DNA of 23,428 bases from NCBI GenBank assembly GCA_002414905.1, contig DIAY01000235.1, forward strand, positions 1-23,428, written 5' to 3'. This stretch comes from Holophagales bacterium UBA5066. GTDB lineage: Bacteria; Acidobacteriota; Thermoanaerobaculia; UBA5066. How positions within the stretch are numbered: position 1 is the stretch's first letter; the number at the start of each line of letters is the position of its first letter. Below the pieces are notes generated by a model. The model worked only from the letters and a program-made list of their open reading frames with translations. It was not told the origin of the DNA and did not search any database. A program made the translations under genes and the position numbers. Positions 14,222 to 21,477 of this stretch are shown here, one piece after another.

Positions 14222-14982
14222 GCTTCCTGCTCGACGCGGACAGAGAGGCGCGCCAGCCCCTCGATCTCGAGCTCGAGGAGCTGGCCGGCGGCGAGCGGCC
14301 CGACCCCTTCCGGGGTCCCGGTCAGGAGGAGGTCGCCCGGCTCGAGCGTCATCGCCTGCGAGACCCACGAGACGAGCGTCGGAAGATCGAAAATCATCCG
14401 CGACGTCCGGCCGTCCTGCTTCGCCTCGCCGTCGAGGAACGTCCGGAGCGAGAGGTCCGAGGCGTTCACACCGCTCTCGATGACCGGGCCGCACGGGCAG
14501 AACGTATCGAACCCCTTGGCCCGCCACCACTGGCCGTCTTTTTTCTGGAGGTCCCGCGCGGAGATGTCGAGCGCCGGCGTGACGCCGAAGACGACTTCTG
14601 CGTACGCCTCACGCCCCACCCTCCGGGCCCTTCGGCCGATGACGAGCGCGAGCTCTCCCTCGAAGTCGACCCGTTCCGACTCGGGCGGCAGGAGAACCGT
14701 CCCGCCGTGCGCGAGCAGGGAGGTGGAGGGCTTGAGAAAGACGAGCGGCTCGGCGGGGACTTCGTTTCCGAGCTCCTTCACGTGCGCGAGGTAGTTCCTC
14801 CCGATGCAGAGGATCTTTCCCCCCGGCGGCACGGGCGGCAGGAGGACCAGCGTCTCGTAAGGACGAGCCTCCCCGGCGTCCCGACCTCCGGCCCACGGGG
14901 CCGCGTCGAGCGGGGTCACGACGCCGTCTTCGAGCCGCCCGAAGCGAGGAAGTCCGCCGTCGTCGAATCGCAGGAACCTCAC
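14218..14982 (-). CDS. Fumarylacetoacetate hydrolase (FAH) family protein
   Basis: A 254-aa cytoplasmic metal-dependent hydrolase or isomerase. An N-terminal segment (RFDDGGLPRFGRLEDG) precedes the FAH fold, which starts near 57 with ILCIGRNYLAHVKELG. Metal ligands are Glu108 and Glu110 in DFEGELALVIG and Asp139 in ALDISARDLQ. KGFDTFCPCGP and TGTPEGVGPL are conserved loops. Relatives act on acylpyruvates, oxaloacetate or homoprotocatechuate-pathway intermediates, so the substrate is open. The GTG start at 14982 overlaps the dapF stop (GTGA), so the genes are coupled; the open frame runs further upstream only through dapF. Its TAG stop shares a CTAG with the mpl stop. It is the last gene of the hslV-to-FAH operon. 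Confidence 0.88.
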   Translation of the reverse strand: MRFLRFDDGGLPRFGRLEDGVVTPLDAAPWAGGRDAGEARPYETLVLLPPVPPGGKILCIGRNYLAHVKELGNEVPAEPLVFLKPSTSLLAHGGTVLLPPESERVDFEGELALVIGRRARRVGREAYAEVVFGVTPALDISARDLQKKDGQWWRAKGFDTFCPCGPVIESGVNASDLSLRTFLDGEAKQDGRTSRMIFDLPTLVSWVSQAMTLEPGDLLLTGTPEGVGPLAAGQLLELEIEGLARLSVRVEQEA

Positions 14983-15848
14983 AGCGCCTCTTCCTTGAGA
15001 AGCCCTTCGAAGACGACGCGCGCGTCGCCGGTCAGGGTCACGTCGTGCGCGAGGCTCCCCTCGAGGCGGAATCCGACGACGAGGGCGCTCCCGGAGCGCG
15101 TCGCCACGGATACGGGCGACAGCTGGCCACGCTCGGCCCCCGCCACGACTGCCGACGCGACGACACCGGAGCCGCACGAGAGGGTCTCCGCCTCGACGCC
15201 CCGCTCGTAGCTGCGCACCGAGATGCGCGAGCCGCCCCGCACGGAGACGAAGTTGACATTCGCTCCCTGGGGCAGCTCCGGGTGGCGGCGCAGTGGCGGC
15301 CCCAGCGCCGCCACGTCGAGCGTCTCGACCTCCACGCCGGCCGCGCAGAAAACGACGAGATGCGGCACGCCGACGGTCAGGCTCGCCGCACGCGGCTCGA
15401 CCTCTCTCCCTCCGGGGTCGAACGTCGCCACCCAGGAGCCGAGCGCGATCGGCTCCGGCAGGCGCAGGGTCACGTTCCCGTCGGGCCGCACCGTCGCCCC
15501 GATCGACCCCCAGCCCGTGTGCGCCACGAGCTCCTCTTCGGCGAGGCCCGTCAGAACCGCGAAGCGGGCCGCGCAGCGCGTCCCGTTCGCACAGAACCGC
15601 GCCGGGCCGCCGTCCGCGTTGAAGTAGTCGACCCGGACCTCCGGCCGCGCCCCGGCCCGAGGCTCCATCTCGGAGACGAAGAGGACCCCGTCGGCGCCGA
15701 CTCCCGTTCCCCGGCGACAGAGCCGCCGGATCGTCTCGGCCTCCCGTCCGCCGACCGACGCGACTCCGGCGAAGACGAGGAAATCGTTTCCGGCGCCGGC
15801 CATCTTCCAGAACGTCCTCGAGAGCCCCCCGACCGTACCGATCGTCAT
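14979..15848 (-). CDS. dapF: Diaminopimelate epimerase
   Basis: A 289-aa cofactor-independent epimerase that converts LL- to meso-diaminopimelate for lysine and peptidoglycan. KMAGAGNDFLVF opens the first domain, and GADGVLFV and DYFNADGGPARFCANGTRC carry the first catalytic Cys86; the usual CGNG is CANG here. The second half has PHLVVF, ANVNFV, YERGVEAETLSCGSGV and the second catalytic Cys225. Both active cysteines are therefore present. The length is near the usual 270-280. The ATG at 15848 has GGAGG just ahead and overlaps the stop of the upstream lipoprotein gene (ATGA). The 3' end overlaps the FAH gene. Synthesis (this gene) and recycling (mpl) of mDAP are found side by side here. Confidence 0.92.
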   Translation of the reverse strand: MTIGTVGGLSRTFWKMAGAGNDFLVFAGVASVGGREAETIRRLCRRGTGVGADGVLFVSEMEPRAGARPEVRVDYFNADGGPARFCANGTRCAARFAVLTGLAEEELVAHTGWGSIGATVRPDGNVTLRLPEPIALGSWVATFDPGGREVEPRAASLTVGVPHLVVFCAAGVEVETLDVAALGPPLRRHPELPQGANVNFVSVRGGSRISVRSYERGVEAETLSCGSGVVASAVVAGAERGQLSPVSVATRSGSALVVGFRLEGSLAHDVTLTGDARVVFEGLLKEEAL

Positions 15849-16927
15849 TTCTCCTCCCTCGGGCTTTCGTTCCCCGCCGCGTCGACCGCCGTGACGCCGT
15901 AACGCCGCCCGCGCGGCGCTCCCGCGTCGTAATACGAGGGTTCGGGCAGGCCGTCGGCCAGCAGCCGCCAGGCCCCCGCACCGTCCCGCGCCCAGACCCG
16001 GTACCCCGTCAGATCCCGCGAGAGGACGGGATTCCAGACGAGGCGGTTCCCGGCCTCTTCCGCGAGGACGATGAGACCGTCCGGCGCCTTCGGCGGGAAG
16101 ACGTCGCGGGTGTCGGCGACGACCTCATCGCCCGCCGGCCCGAGGACCGGCGGCAGGTCCCGGGACGGCGCAGCGCGGACCGTGTAGAGGTATCTCTTTC
16201 CGGGAAGGACGGTCTGGTCGACGTACGGGGACCCCGGGGAGACCCCGATCCAGGCGTCATAGGCCTCCTCGGCCTCCTCCCGGCGGTAGACCGCGTAGGC
16301 CTCGACGGTCGCCGGGCTCGTCCCGTCGACCATGGTCGCGGGCTCGAGCCACTCCAGGCAGACCCGTCCCTCCTCGACGGTCGCCACGAGAGCGAGCGGC
16401 TCCGCCGGCGGGACGCGCGGGACGATCGAGACGAGCGGGGAGAGGGGCGAGACGCGCTTGCGGTCGCGGGTCGCGGTGACGCCGTAGCGCAGGAACACCC
16501 TCCCGAGGCGTTTCTCGATGAAGAGCGGCAGCATCGAGTCGCGGATGAGGATCTCGCTCCCGACGGTCACCTCGTCGAGGCCGGCGCGGTCGAGCTCCCT
16601 GACGACCTCGGCGCGCTGTCGGAAGAGCTTCTCTTCCCGCTCCCGGTCCGCCGCCGCTTTCGCCGGTTCGGGCGCGCGCGCTCCGGCCGGCGCCGGGACG
16701 ACCTCGCGCAGGACCGTCACCCTCGTCAGGTTCGTCAGCGGCGTCCCCTGTACGGTCTTCGTCGGGAAGGGGAAGCGCAGGACGACGTCACCCCCTTCCT
16801 GCGACACGCGCAGCGGTTCCGGGCGTGCCGGGATGACGAGTAGCGGTGGCTCCGGGACGATCTTCCGCCCGCACCCCGCGGCGAGGACGAGGGCGAGGAG
16901 GAGCGGGACGGTGCGGCGGGCTCTCAA
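15845..16927 (-). CDS. Predicted lipoprotein with fibronectin type III domains
   Basis: A 360-aa predicted lipoprotein. The signal peptide VPLLLALVLAAGC gives Cys19 as the lipid anchor. A first beta-rich domain (about 30-170) contains a charged helical stretch near 88-115 (PAKAAADREREEKLFRQR) and is followed by two fibronectin type III-like domains. The first (about 172-270) has LVATVEEGRVCLEWLEPA and TVEAYAVYRRE. The second (about 275-355) has NRLVWNPVLSRDLTGYRVWAR and YYDAGAPRGRRYGVTAVD, with the characteristic tail DAAGNES. It starts at a TTG, four bases after the hslU stop; no ATG or GTG would keep the full signal peptide. Its stop overlaps the dapF start. It is probably an envelope adhesion or scaffold protein; the exact role is unknown. 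Confidence 0.75.
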   Translation of the reverse strand: MRARRTVPLLLALVLAAGCGRKIVPEPPLLVIPARPEPLRVSQEGGDVVLRFPFPTKTVQGTPLTNLTRVTVLREVVPAPAGARAPEPAKAAADREREEKLFRQRAEVVRELDRAGLDEVTVGSEILIRDSMLPLFIEKRLGRVFLRYGVTATRDRKRVSPLSPLVSIVPRVPPAEPLALVATVEEGRVCLEWLEPATMVDGTSPATVEAYAVYRREEAEEAYDAWIGVSPGSPYVDQTVLPGKRYLYTVRAAPSRDLPPVLGPAGDEVVADTRDVFPPKAPDGLIVLAEEAGNRLVWNPVLSRDLTGYRVWARDGAGAWRLLADGLPEPSYYDAGAPRGRRYGVTAVDAAGNESPREEK

Positions 16928-16931
16928 GGGC

Positions 16932-18290
16932 TCAGAGGACGAAGCGGGAGAGGTCGCGGCTGGCGACGAGGTCGGCCATTGCGCGCGTCACGGCCGCGCG
17001 GTCGACCACGATGCGCGCACCGGCGGCGTCGGGGCCGGCGAAGCTCACGTCCGACAGGACCCTTTCGAGGATCGTGTGGAGGCGTCGCGCGCCGATGTTC
17101 TCCAGGCTCCTGTTGGTCTCGGCCGCCGCCTTGGCGATGTCGGCCAGGCCGTCCTCGGCGAAGACGAGGTCGATCGCCTCGGTCGAGAGGAGAGCCTGCG
17201 CCTGCTTCGGGAGGGAATGCTCCGGCTCGGTGAGGATCCGGAGGAAATCGGCCTCGGTGAGTGCGTCGAGCTCGACGCGGATCGGGAATCGCCCCTGCAG
17301 CTCGGGGATCAGGTCCGAGGGGCGCGCGACGTGGAAGGCCCCGGCCGCAACGAAAAGGACGTGGTCGGTCCTCACGTTTCCGTGCTTGGTCTTGACGGTC
17401 GTCCCCTCGACGAGCGGGAGGAGGTCGCGCTGGACTCCCTCGCGCGAGACGTCGGGACCGCCGGTCTTCCCCTCGCGCCCGGCGATCTTGTCGATCTCGT
17501 CGAGGAAGACGATCCCCGTCTCTTCCGCCCGCCGGATCGCCTCCTGCGGCACCGACGCCTCGTCGGACAGGAGGTCGGCCTCGTGGTCGAAAAGGATCGC
17601 TCGCGCCTCGGAAACCGGAAGGCGCGTCTTCTTTTTCTTCGGGCCGCCGAAGATGTTCGGGAGCATCCCGGGGAGGTCGATCCCCATCTCCTCGACTCCC
17701 TGGGGCGTCATGACGGAGATCTGCGGCACCCGCTCGTCGGTGACCTCGACCTCCACCTCGCGGGCCTCGTGCTTTCCCTCTCGCAGCTCGCGGCGGAGCC
17801 GCTCCTTGCCGTCGGGCCCCGGGACGAAACCCGCCGGATCGACCTGCGTCGCGAGGAGGTCGACGAGCTTCTCCTCGGTCGCGGCCTGCGCCCGGTCCCG
17901 CACGCGCTCACGCCGTTCGTCCTTCACGAGACGGATTGCCGCCTCGACGAGATCGCGGGCGATCGACTCGACGTCGCGCCCGACGTAGCCGACCTCGGTG
18001 AACTTCGACGCCTCCACTTTCACGAACGGCGCGTCGACGAGCCTCGCCATCCGGCGAGCGATCTCGGTCTTGCCGACCCCCGTCGGCCCGACCATCAGGA
18101 TATTTTTCGGGGTGATCTCGCGGGCGACCTCCGGCGGGAGCTGCTGCCGCCGCCACCGGTCGCGTAGGGCGATGGCGACGGCCCGCTTGGCTTTGCCCTG
18201 GCCGACGACGTGCCGGTCGAGCTCGGCGACGATGCGCCGTGGCGAAAGGTCCCTCAGGTGCGCGTCGCGCGGGGAGGTGAGGGGGCTCAC
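16932..18290 (-). CDS. hslU: ATP-dependent protease ATPase subunit HslU
   Basis: A 452-aa AAA+ unfoldase that feeds substrates to the HslV peptidase in the cytoplasm. The N-terminal LSPRRIVAELDRHVVGQ is typical. Walker A GPTGVGKT lies at 68-75, the pore loop GYVG at 101-104, and Walker B IVFLDE at 260-265. The family-specific I domain lies between them (about 110-240). The sensor/arginine region IGARRLHTILERVL and the C-terminal LSRFVL, which docks into HslV, are present. The length matches the family (about 440-460). The GTG start overlaps the hslV stop by four bases, so both subunits are translationally coupled. The FN3 lipoprotein gene follows after only four bases. Confidence 0.96.
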   Translation of the reverse strand: MSPLTSPRDAHLRDLSPRRIVAELDRHVVGQGKAKRAVAIALRDRWRRQQLPPEVAREITPKNILMVGPTGVGKTEIARRMARLVDAPFVKVEASKFTEVGYVGRDVESIARDLVEAAIRLVKDERRERVRDRAQAATEEKLVDLLATQVDPAGFVPGPDGKERLRRELREGKHEAREVEVEVTDERVPQISVMTPQGVEEMGIDLPGMLPNIFGGPKKKKTRLPVSEARAILFDHEADLLSDEASVPQEAIRRAEETGIVFLDEIDKIAGREGKTGGPDVSREGVQRDLLPLVEGTTVKTKHGNVRTDHVLFVAAGAFHVARPSDLIPELQGRFPIRVELDALTEADFLRILTEPEHSLPKQAQALLSTEAIDLVFAEDGLADIAKAAAETNRSLENIGARRLHTILERVLSDVSFAGPDAAGARIVVDRAAVTRAMADLVASRDLSRFVL

Positions 18291-18832
18291 GGGAGGGTCT
18301 CCACCACGATCGCGTCGTTGGTGTAGATGTCGATCTCGGAGGCGATCTTCAGCGAGGCCTTCACGATCTCGGCGGCGGTCATCGGCGTGTTCCGGTAGAG
18401 AGCCCGTGCGGCGGCGGTGGCGTAGGGGCCGCCGGAGCCGACGGCGAGGATTCCCTCATCGGGAGAGATGACGTCGCCCGTGCCGGAGAGAAGGAGCGTC
18501 TTCTCGCGGTCGGCGACGACGAGGAGCGCCTCGAGGGTCCGGAGCATCTTCTCCGTCCGCCAGTCGGTCGCGAGCTCGATGGCGGCTCGCTCCAGCTGTC
18601 CGCTGAACTCCTCGAGCTTGCGCTCGAAGCGGGTGAAGAGGGTGAAGGCGTCGGCTGTCGAGCCGGCAAAGCCGGCGAGGACCGTTCCGCCGGCGAGCCG
18701 GCGGATCTTCGAGGCCCCCTGCTTGAGGATCGTCGTCCCGAGCGTCACCTGCCCGTCGCTCCCGAGAGCGACGGCGCCGTCCCGGCGGACGGCGAGGACG
18801 GTCGTGTGCCGGAATACAGGCGTTTCGTTCAC
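18287..18832 (-). CDS. hslV: ATP-dependent protease peptidase subunit HslV
   Basis: A 181-aa N-terminal-nucleophile peptidase that forms the two-ring core of the HslUV protease. The mature start is expected at TTVLAVRRDGAVALGSDGQ, with the first Thr as nucleophile. The GTG at 18832 therefore adds a nine-residue propeptide ending FRH. Similar short leaders occur in HslV of several phyla, so self-processing is likely. LAGFAGSTADAFTLFTRFERKLEE, EALLVVADREKTLLLSGTGD and SGGPYATAAARAL are conserved. The frame is open to 19300, but that stretch lies antisense to the next gene. There is no Shine-Dalgarno; TAGACT lies 7 bases ahead of the start. It heads the operon hslV-hslU-lipoprotein-dapF-FAH. Confidence 0.94.
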   Translation of the reverse strand: MNETPVFRHTTVLAVRRDGAVALGSDGQVTLGTTILKQGASKIRRLAGGTVLAGFAGSTADAFTLFTRFERKLEEFSGQLERAAIELATDWRTEKMLRTLEALLVVADREKTLLLSGTGDVISPDEGILAVGSGGPYATAAARALYRNTPMTAAEIVKASLKIASEIDIYTNDAIVVETLP

Positions 18833-18839
18833 GGCGCAG

Positions 18840-18845
18840 AGTCTA
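18840..18845 (-). promoter_or_regulatory. -10-like hexamer just before hslV
   Basis: On the minus strand TAGACT is followed by 7 bases and the GTG start at 18832, with no Shine-Dalgarno between. The same hexamer stands 6 bases before the methyltransferase gene at 22934. It would serve the whole hslV operon as a leaderless start. Confidence 0.5.
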
Positions 18846-18887
18846 CCCGCGCCCCCCTCCGGCCTCGGGGTAAGACCTGGTGAGAAA

Positions 18888-20405
18888 ATGCGCCTCGTGT
18901 TTCTGGCACAGGTCGCTCTCCTCGTGCTCGCGGTCTCCGGCCTCGCTCCCCAGAATCCGGAATCCCTGGCGGTACGGGCGGGCAAGACACGACTCGTCGA
19001 AAGGCTGAAAGCCCGCATCCGGGACGACGAGAAGGGCATCGACGAGCTGCGCGCACCCCCTCGGAAGGGCGGAGGGATCCCGGGCTCGGGTTCGGGGCCG
19101 TACGCCCTCGATCCGGAGGAGCGCCGGCGAAACTCTCTCGGCGCGGCGATCCGGCATCGGACCGCGTTGAGCGCTTTCCTGGCGGTCGTGGAGCAGGAGG
19201 AGGCCGTGCGCCTTCCTTCGCGGTTGAGGTTGCTCTTCATCTCCTGCGGCCCTCGGGGGTGCCGGGACGGACTGACCCTGCAGGAGGTGGAGGACTTCAT
19301 CGTCGTCTTCGGGGCGCCGGCCGTACAGGCGCTTCTGGACGGCTTCGGTGAGCTGGACGCCGCGAAGAAGGAGAATGCCCTCTATCTCCTGCTGCGCGTC
19401 GATCCGCGGCCGTGTCCGAGGGGCGTCCTTGTGGAGGCGCTCTCCGATCCGGTGTTCCGGGTTCGCTCTGCCGCTCTCGGCGTCTGCCGGCGCAACTGCG
19501 CTCCCGGCGACTTTCAGAAGAGTCTGGAGACCCTGCTCGAGAGCGAAACGGATCCGGATTTCCTGCTGTCCCTGCTCGAGCAGGTCTCCGGGGAGGCCGG
19601 GCGGAACGGGTGGAGATACAACGAGCTGATCCGGCTGGTTCAGGGCGGGCGCGTCCCGGTCGAGAAGGCCTTCGGTCAACTCTGCTCCGGGCCCCTGGCC
19701 GGAGGGAAGCCGGATGCCACCACCCTGAACGTGCCGTTCTGGTGGAACGTCTTTGCGACCCGCGAGTCCCGGCGGGCCTGCCTGGTCCAGAACCTGTTTC
19801 TGAGGCTCGACCAGGAGCGGCAGCTGGTCCCGCTGCGCCGCCTGCTCGAGGAGGCGGCCGGATATCGGTACGGCTTTGGTTCGGTGAGGGGCCTGTACGG
19901 CCCCGCCTCGCCGCGGCCCGCCTCGTACTGGGATTCCATCCCCGGGGCCGCCGATCAGATGCTGGTCCTGTTCAAGGCGCGGCTCGGCCCGAAGGCGCTG
20001 CGCGCCTGGGAGAGCTCTCCGGACATGCCGCTCGGGGTGAAGCTCCTGCTGGGCCAATGGCTCGGGGACGACCCGGCCGGGCGCATCCCGGGTCTGCTGC
20101 GGCTGAGGATAGAGGTGCGTTCCCCTTCTGCGGTCGTTTCGGCAGGAGAGCAGGACGTCACGCTCGGCAAGCCTTTCCGGTTCGCCCTTCCCCCGCTCGC
20201 GCCCGGGCTTCAGGACGTGGACTACCAGGGAACGGTCTATTTCGACCCGGAGGGCCTGAGCTTCGGGATCCGCGACTTCGTCGTGGGGCTCAAACCCTCC
20301 GGGGCGGCGTTCGCCCCGCTGATTCCGGTGGACGGCCGCTTCGAAACCCGCCTGCTCTCGCAGGGTAAGGAATATCTCTGGGGAATCCGGCTGTCGCCGA
20401 GGTGA
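18888..20405 (+). CDS. Exported HEAT-like protein of unknown function
   Basis: A 505-aa protein I do not recognise. The first 19 residues (MRLVFLAQVALLVLAVSGLA) look like a signal peptide. A basic, coil-prone region follows (about 28-60, ending in a Gly/Pro/Ser stretch), then helical pairs of HEAT-like character at about 130-245 (APAVQALLDGFGELDAAKKE, LVEALSDPVFRVRSAAL, LETLLESETDPDFLLSLLEQ). The middle has aromatic-rich TTLNVPFWWNVF and YRYGFGSVRGLYGP. The last 110 residues (about 395-505) are beta-rich. Several cysteines near 125-180 may pair. The ATG at 18888 follows TGAGAAA and lies 55 bp from the divergent hslV start. The gene lies on the opposite strand between xerC and hslV, which are neighbours in many genomes. 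Confidence 0.7.
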   Translation: MRLVFLAQVALLVLAVSGLAPQNPESLAVRAGKTRLVERLKARIRDDEKGIDELRAPPRKGGGIPGSGSGPYALDPEERRRNSLGAAIRHRTALSAFLAVVEQEEAVRLPSRLRLLFISCGPRGCRDGLTLQEVEDFIVVFGAPAVQALLDGFGELDAAKKENALYLLLRVDPRPCPRGVLVEALSDPVFRVRSAALGVCRRNCAPGDFQKSLETLLESETDPDFLLSLLEQVSGEAGRNGWRYNELIRLVQGGRVPVEKAFGQLCSGPLAGGKPDATTLNVPFWWNVFATRESRRACLVQNLFLRLDQERQLVPLRRLLEEAAGYRYGFGSVRGLYGPASPRPASYWDSIPGAADQMLVLFKARLGPKALRAWESSPDMPLGVKLLLGQWLGDDPAGRIPGLLRLRIEVRSPSAVVSAGEQDVTLGKPFRFALPPLAPGLQDVDYQGTVYFDPEGLSFGIRDFVVGLKPSGAAFAPLIPVDGRFETRLLSQGKEYLWGIRLSPR

Positions 20406-20454
20406 CCCCGTCGGCGCAGGGCTCGCGCTCGTGCCGCGGAAGCTCCCTTCGCCC

Positions 20455-21378
20455 TCAGCCCTTTTCCTCCGCTTTCGGGTGGGCCTTCCTGTAGACCTCC
20501 ATCAGCCGCTCGACGTCGAGGTGGGTGTACTTCTGCGTCGTTGCGAGCGAGGCATGCCCGAGGAGCTCCTGGATCGTCCTGAGGTCGGCCCCCGCGGAGA
20601 GGAGATGCGTCGCGAAGGAGTGCCGCAGGGCATGGGGCGAGGCGTGGCGTGAAACCTCGGCGGTGGAGAGGGCGTGGAGGAGAACTCGCCGCACGCTCCG
20701 GTCCGTCAGACGTGAGCCGCGGGCGTTGAGGAAGAGGGGCTCACCCCGCACCCGGCGCCCCTTCAGAACCGCGAGCCGCGCCGGGAGCCAGGCCGCGAGC
20801 GCCCCGGCCGCCTTCTCGCCGAACGGGACGATCCGTTCCTTGCGTCCTTTGCCGATCGTCCGCACCTGCCGACCGGGGAGGTCGACGTCGGTGAGGGAGA
20901 GACCGACGAGCTCGGAGACGCGCAGGCCGGTGGCGTAGAGGAGCTCGAGGAGCGCCCGGTCCCGCAGGCCGAGGTCGGTCCCGGCGGACGGAGCCTCCAC
21001 GACGGCCGCCGCCTCTGAGACGGAGAGCGTGACCGGGAGAGGCTTGTCGGTCCTCGGGGTGGCGACGCCGCGTGCGGGGTTTCCTTCGAGGAGCCCCTCC
21101 CGCTCGAGGAACGCGAAGAAGCTCCGGAGCGCCGAGAGGCGCCGCACGATCGACGTCCGGGCGAGGCCGTCTGCGCGAAGGGACGCGAGCCACGAGCGGA
21201 CTGCAAGAGCGTCGACGTCTCCGGTTTTCGTCTCCGAGACCTCCGTCCCGCTGAAACGCCCGAAAAACGCGAGGAACCGGCCGACGTCGTCGAGATAGGC
21301 CTTCCGGGTGTGGGGCGAGACCGCCCGCTCGTCGGCCAGGTACCGCTCGAACTGAGCAAGGCCACTCGCGAGGCTCAC
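20455..21378 (-). CDS. xerC: Tyrosine recombinase XerC
   Basis: A 307-aa site-specific recombinase that resolves chromosome dimers at dif with a partner Xer protein. The SAM-like N-terminal domain (about 1-95) has FERYLADERAVSPHTRKAYLDDVGRFL. All catalytic residues are present: Arg153 (GLRVSEL), Lys177 (GKGRKER), His249 and Arg252 (HALRHSFATHLL), His275 (LGHASL) and the nucleophile Tyr284 (TTQKYTHL). The length is normal for XerC/XerD. It starts at a GTG at 21378, 99 bp downstream of trmFO on the same strand, and is likely co-transcribed. I name it XerC rather than XerD because of the trmFO-xerC-hslVU context. Nothing marks it as a phage integrase. Confidence 0.92.
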   Translation of the reverse strand: MSLASGLAQFERYLADERAVSPHTRKAYLDDVGRFLAFFGRFSGTEVSETKTGDVDALAVRSWLASLRADGLARTSIVRRLSALRSFFAFLEREGLLEGNPARGVATPRTDKPLPVTLSVSEAAAVVEAPSAGTDLGLRDRALLELLYATGLRVSELVGLSLTDVDLPGRQVRTIGKGRKERIVPFGEKAAGALAAWLPARLAVLKGRRVRGEPLFLNARGSRLTDRSVRRVLLHALSTAEVSRHASPHALRHSFATHLLSAGADLRTIQELLGHASLATTQKYTHLDVERLMEVYRKAHPKAEEKG

Positions 21379-21477
21379 GGCGTCCCCGGCGCAGTCAGGA
21401 GTCCTGCCTCGGCCGCGCGCACGGAGCGCGGACGGTGAGGATGGTGGCTCTTTTCATCGCTTCTCCGGCCTGCGTCT
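21379..21477 (-). other. Gap between trmFO and xerC; small hairpin only
   Basis: This 99-bp gap holds a 6-bp stem (CCGCGC at 21413-21418 pairing with GCGCGG at 21426-21431) and a 20-codon open frame on the minus strand (21457-21395, after GGAGAAGCG). I see no promoter or strong terminator. The short frame ends 17 bases before xerC and could be a leader peptide, but nothing beyond its Shine-Dalgarno-like start supports it. Confidence 0.3.

Noticed and set aside
14983..15981. N-terminal extension of the FAH frame to 15981
   Set aside because: The added 333 residues are an Arg/Gly-rich shadow of dapF and part of the lipoprotein gene. The GTG at 14982 overlaps the dapF stop and gives a normal FAH length.
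16518..18167. A 549-codon plus-strand open frame opposite hslU and the lipoprotein
   Set aside because: It is antisense to two supported genes and has no recognisable domain.
20455..21378. Phage or island integrase
   Set aside because: The protein has the XerC length and motifs and lies next to trmFO and hslVU. No tRNA, attachment site duplication or phage gene is present.
21395..21457. A 20-codon peptide between trmFO and xerC
   Set aside because: It has a Shine-Dalgarno-like GGAGA, but no conserved features, no attenuator-like alternative hairpins, and a length common by chance. I mention it only in the gap entry.
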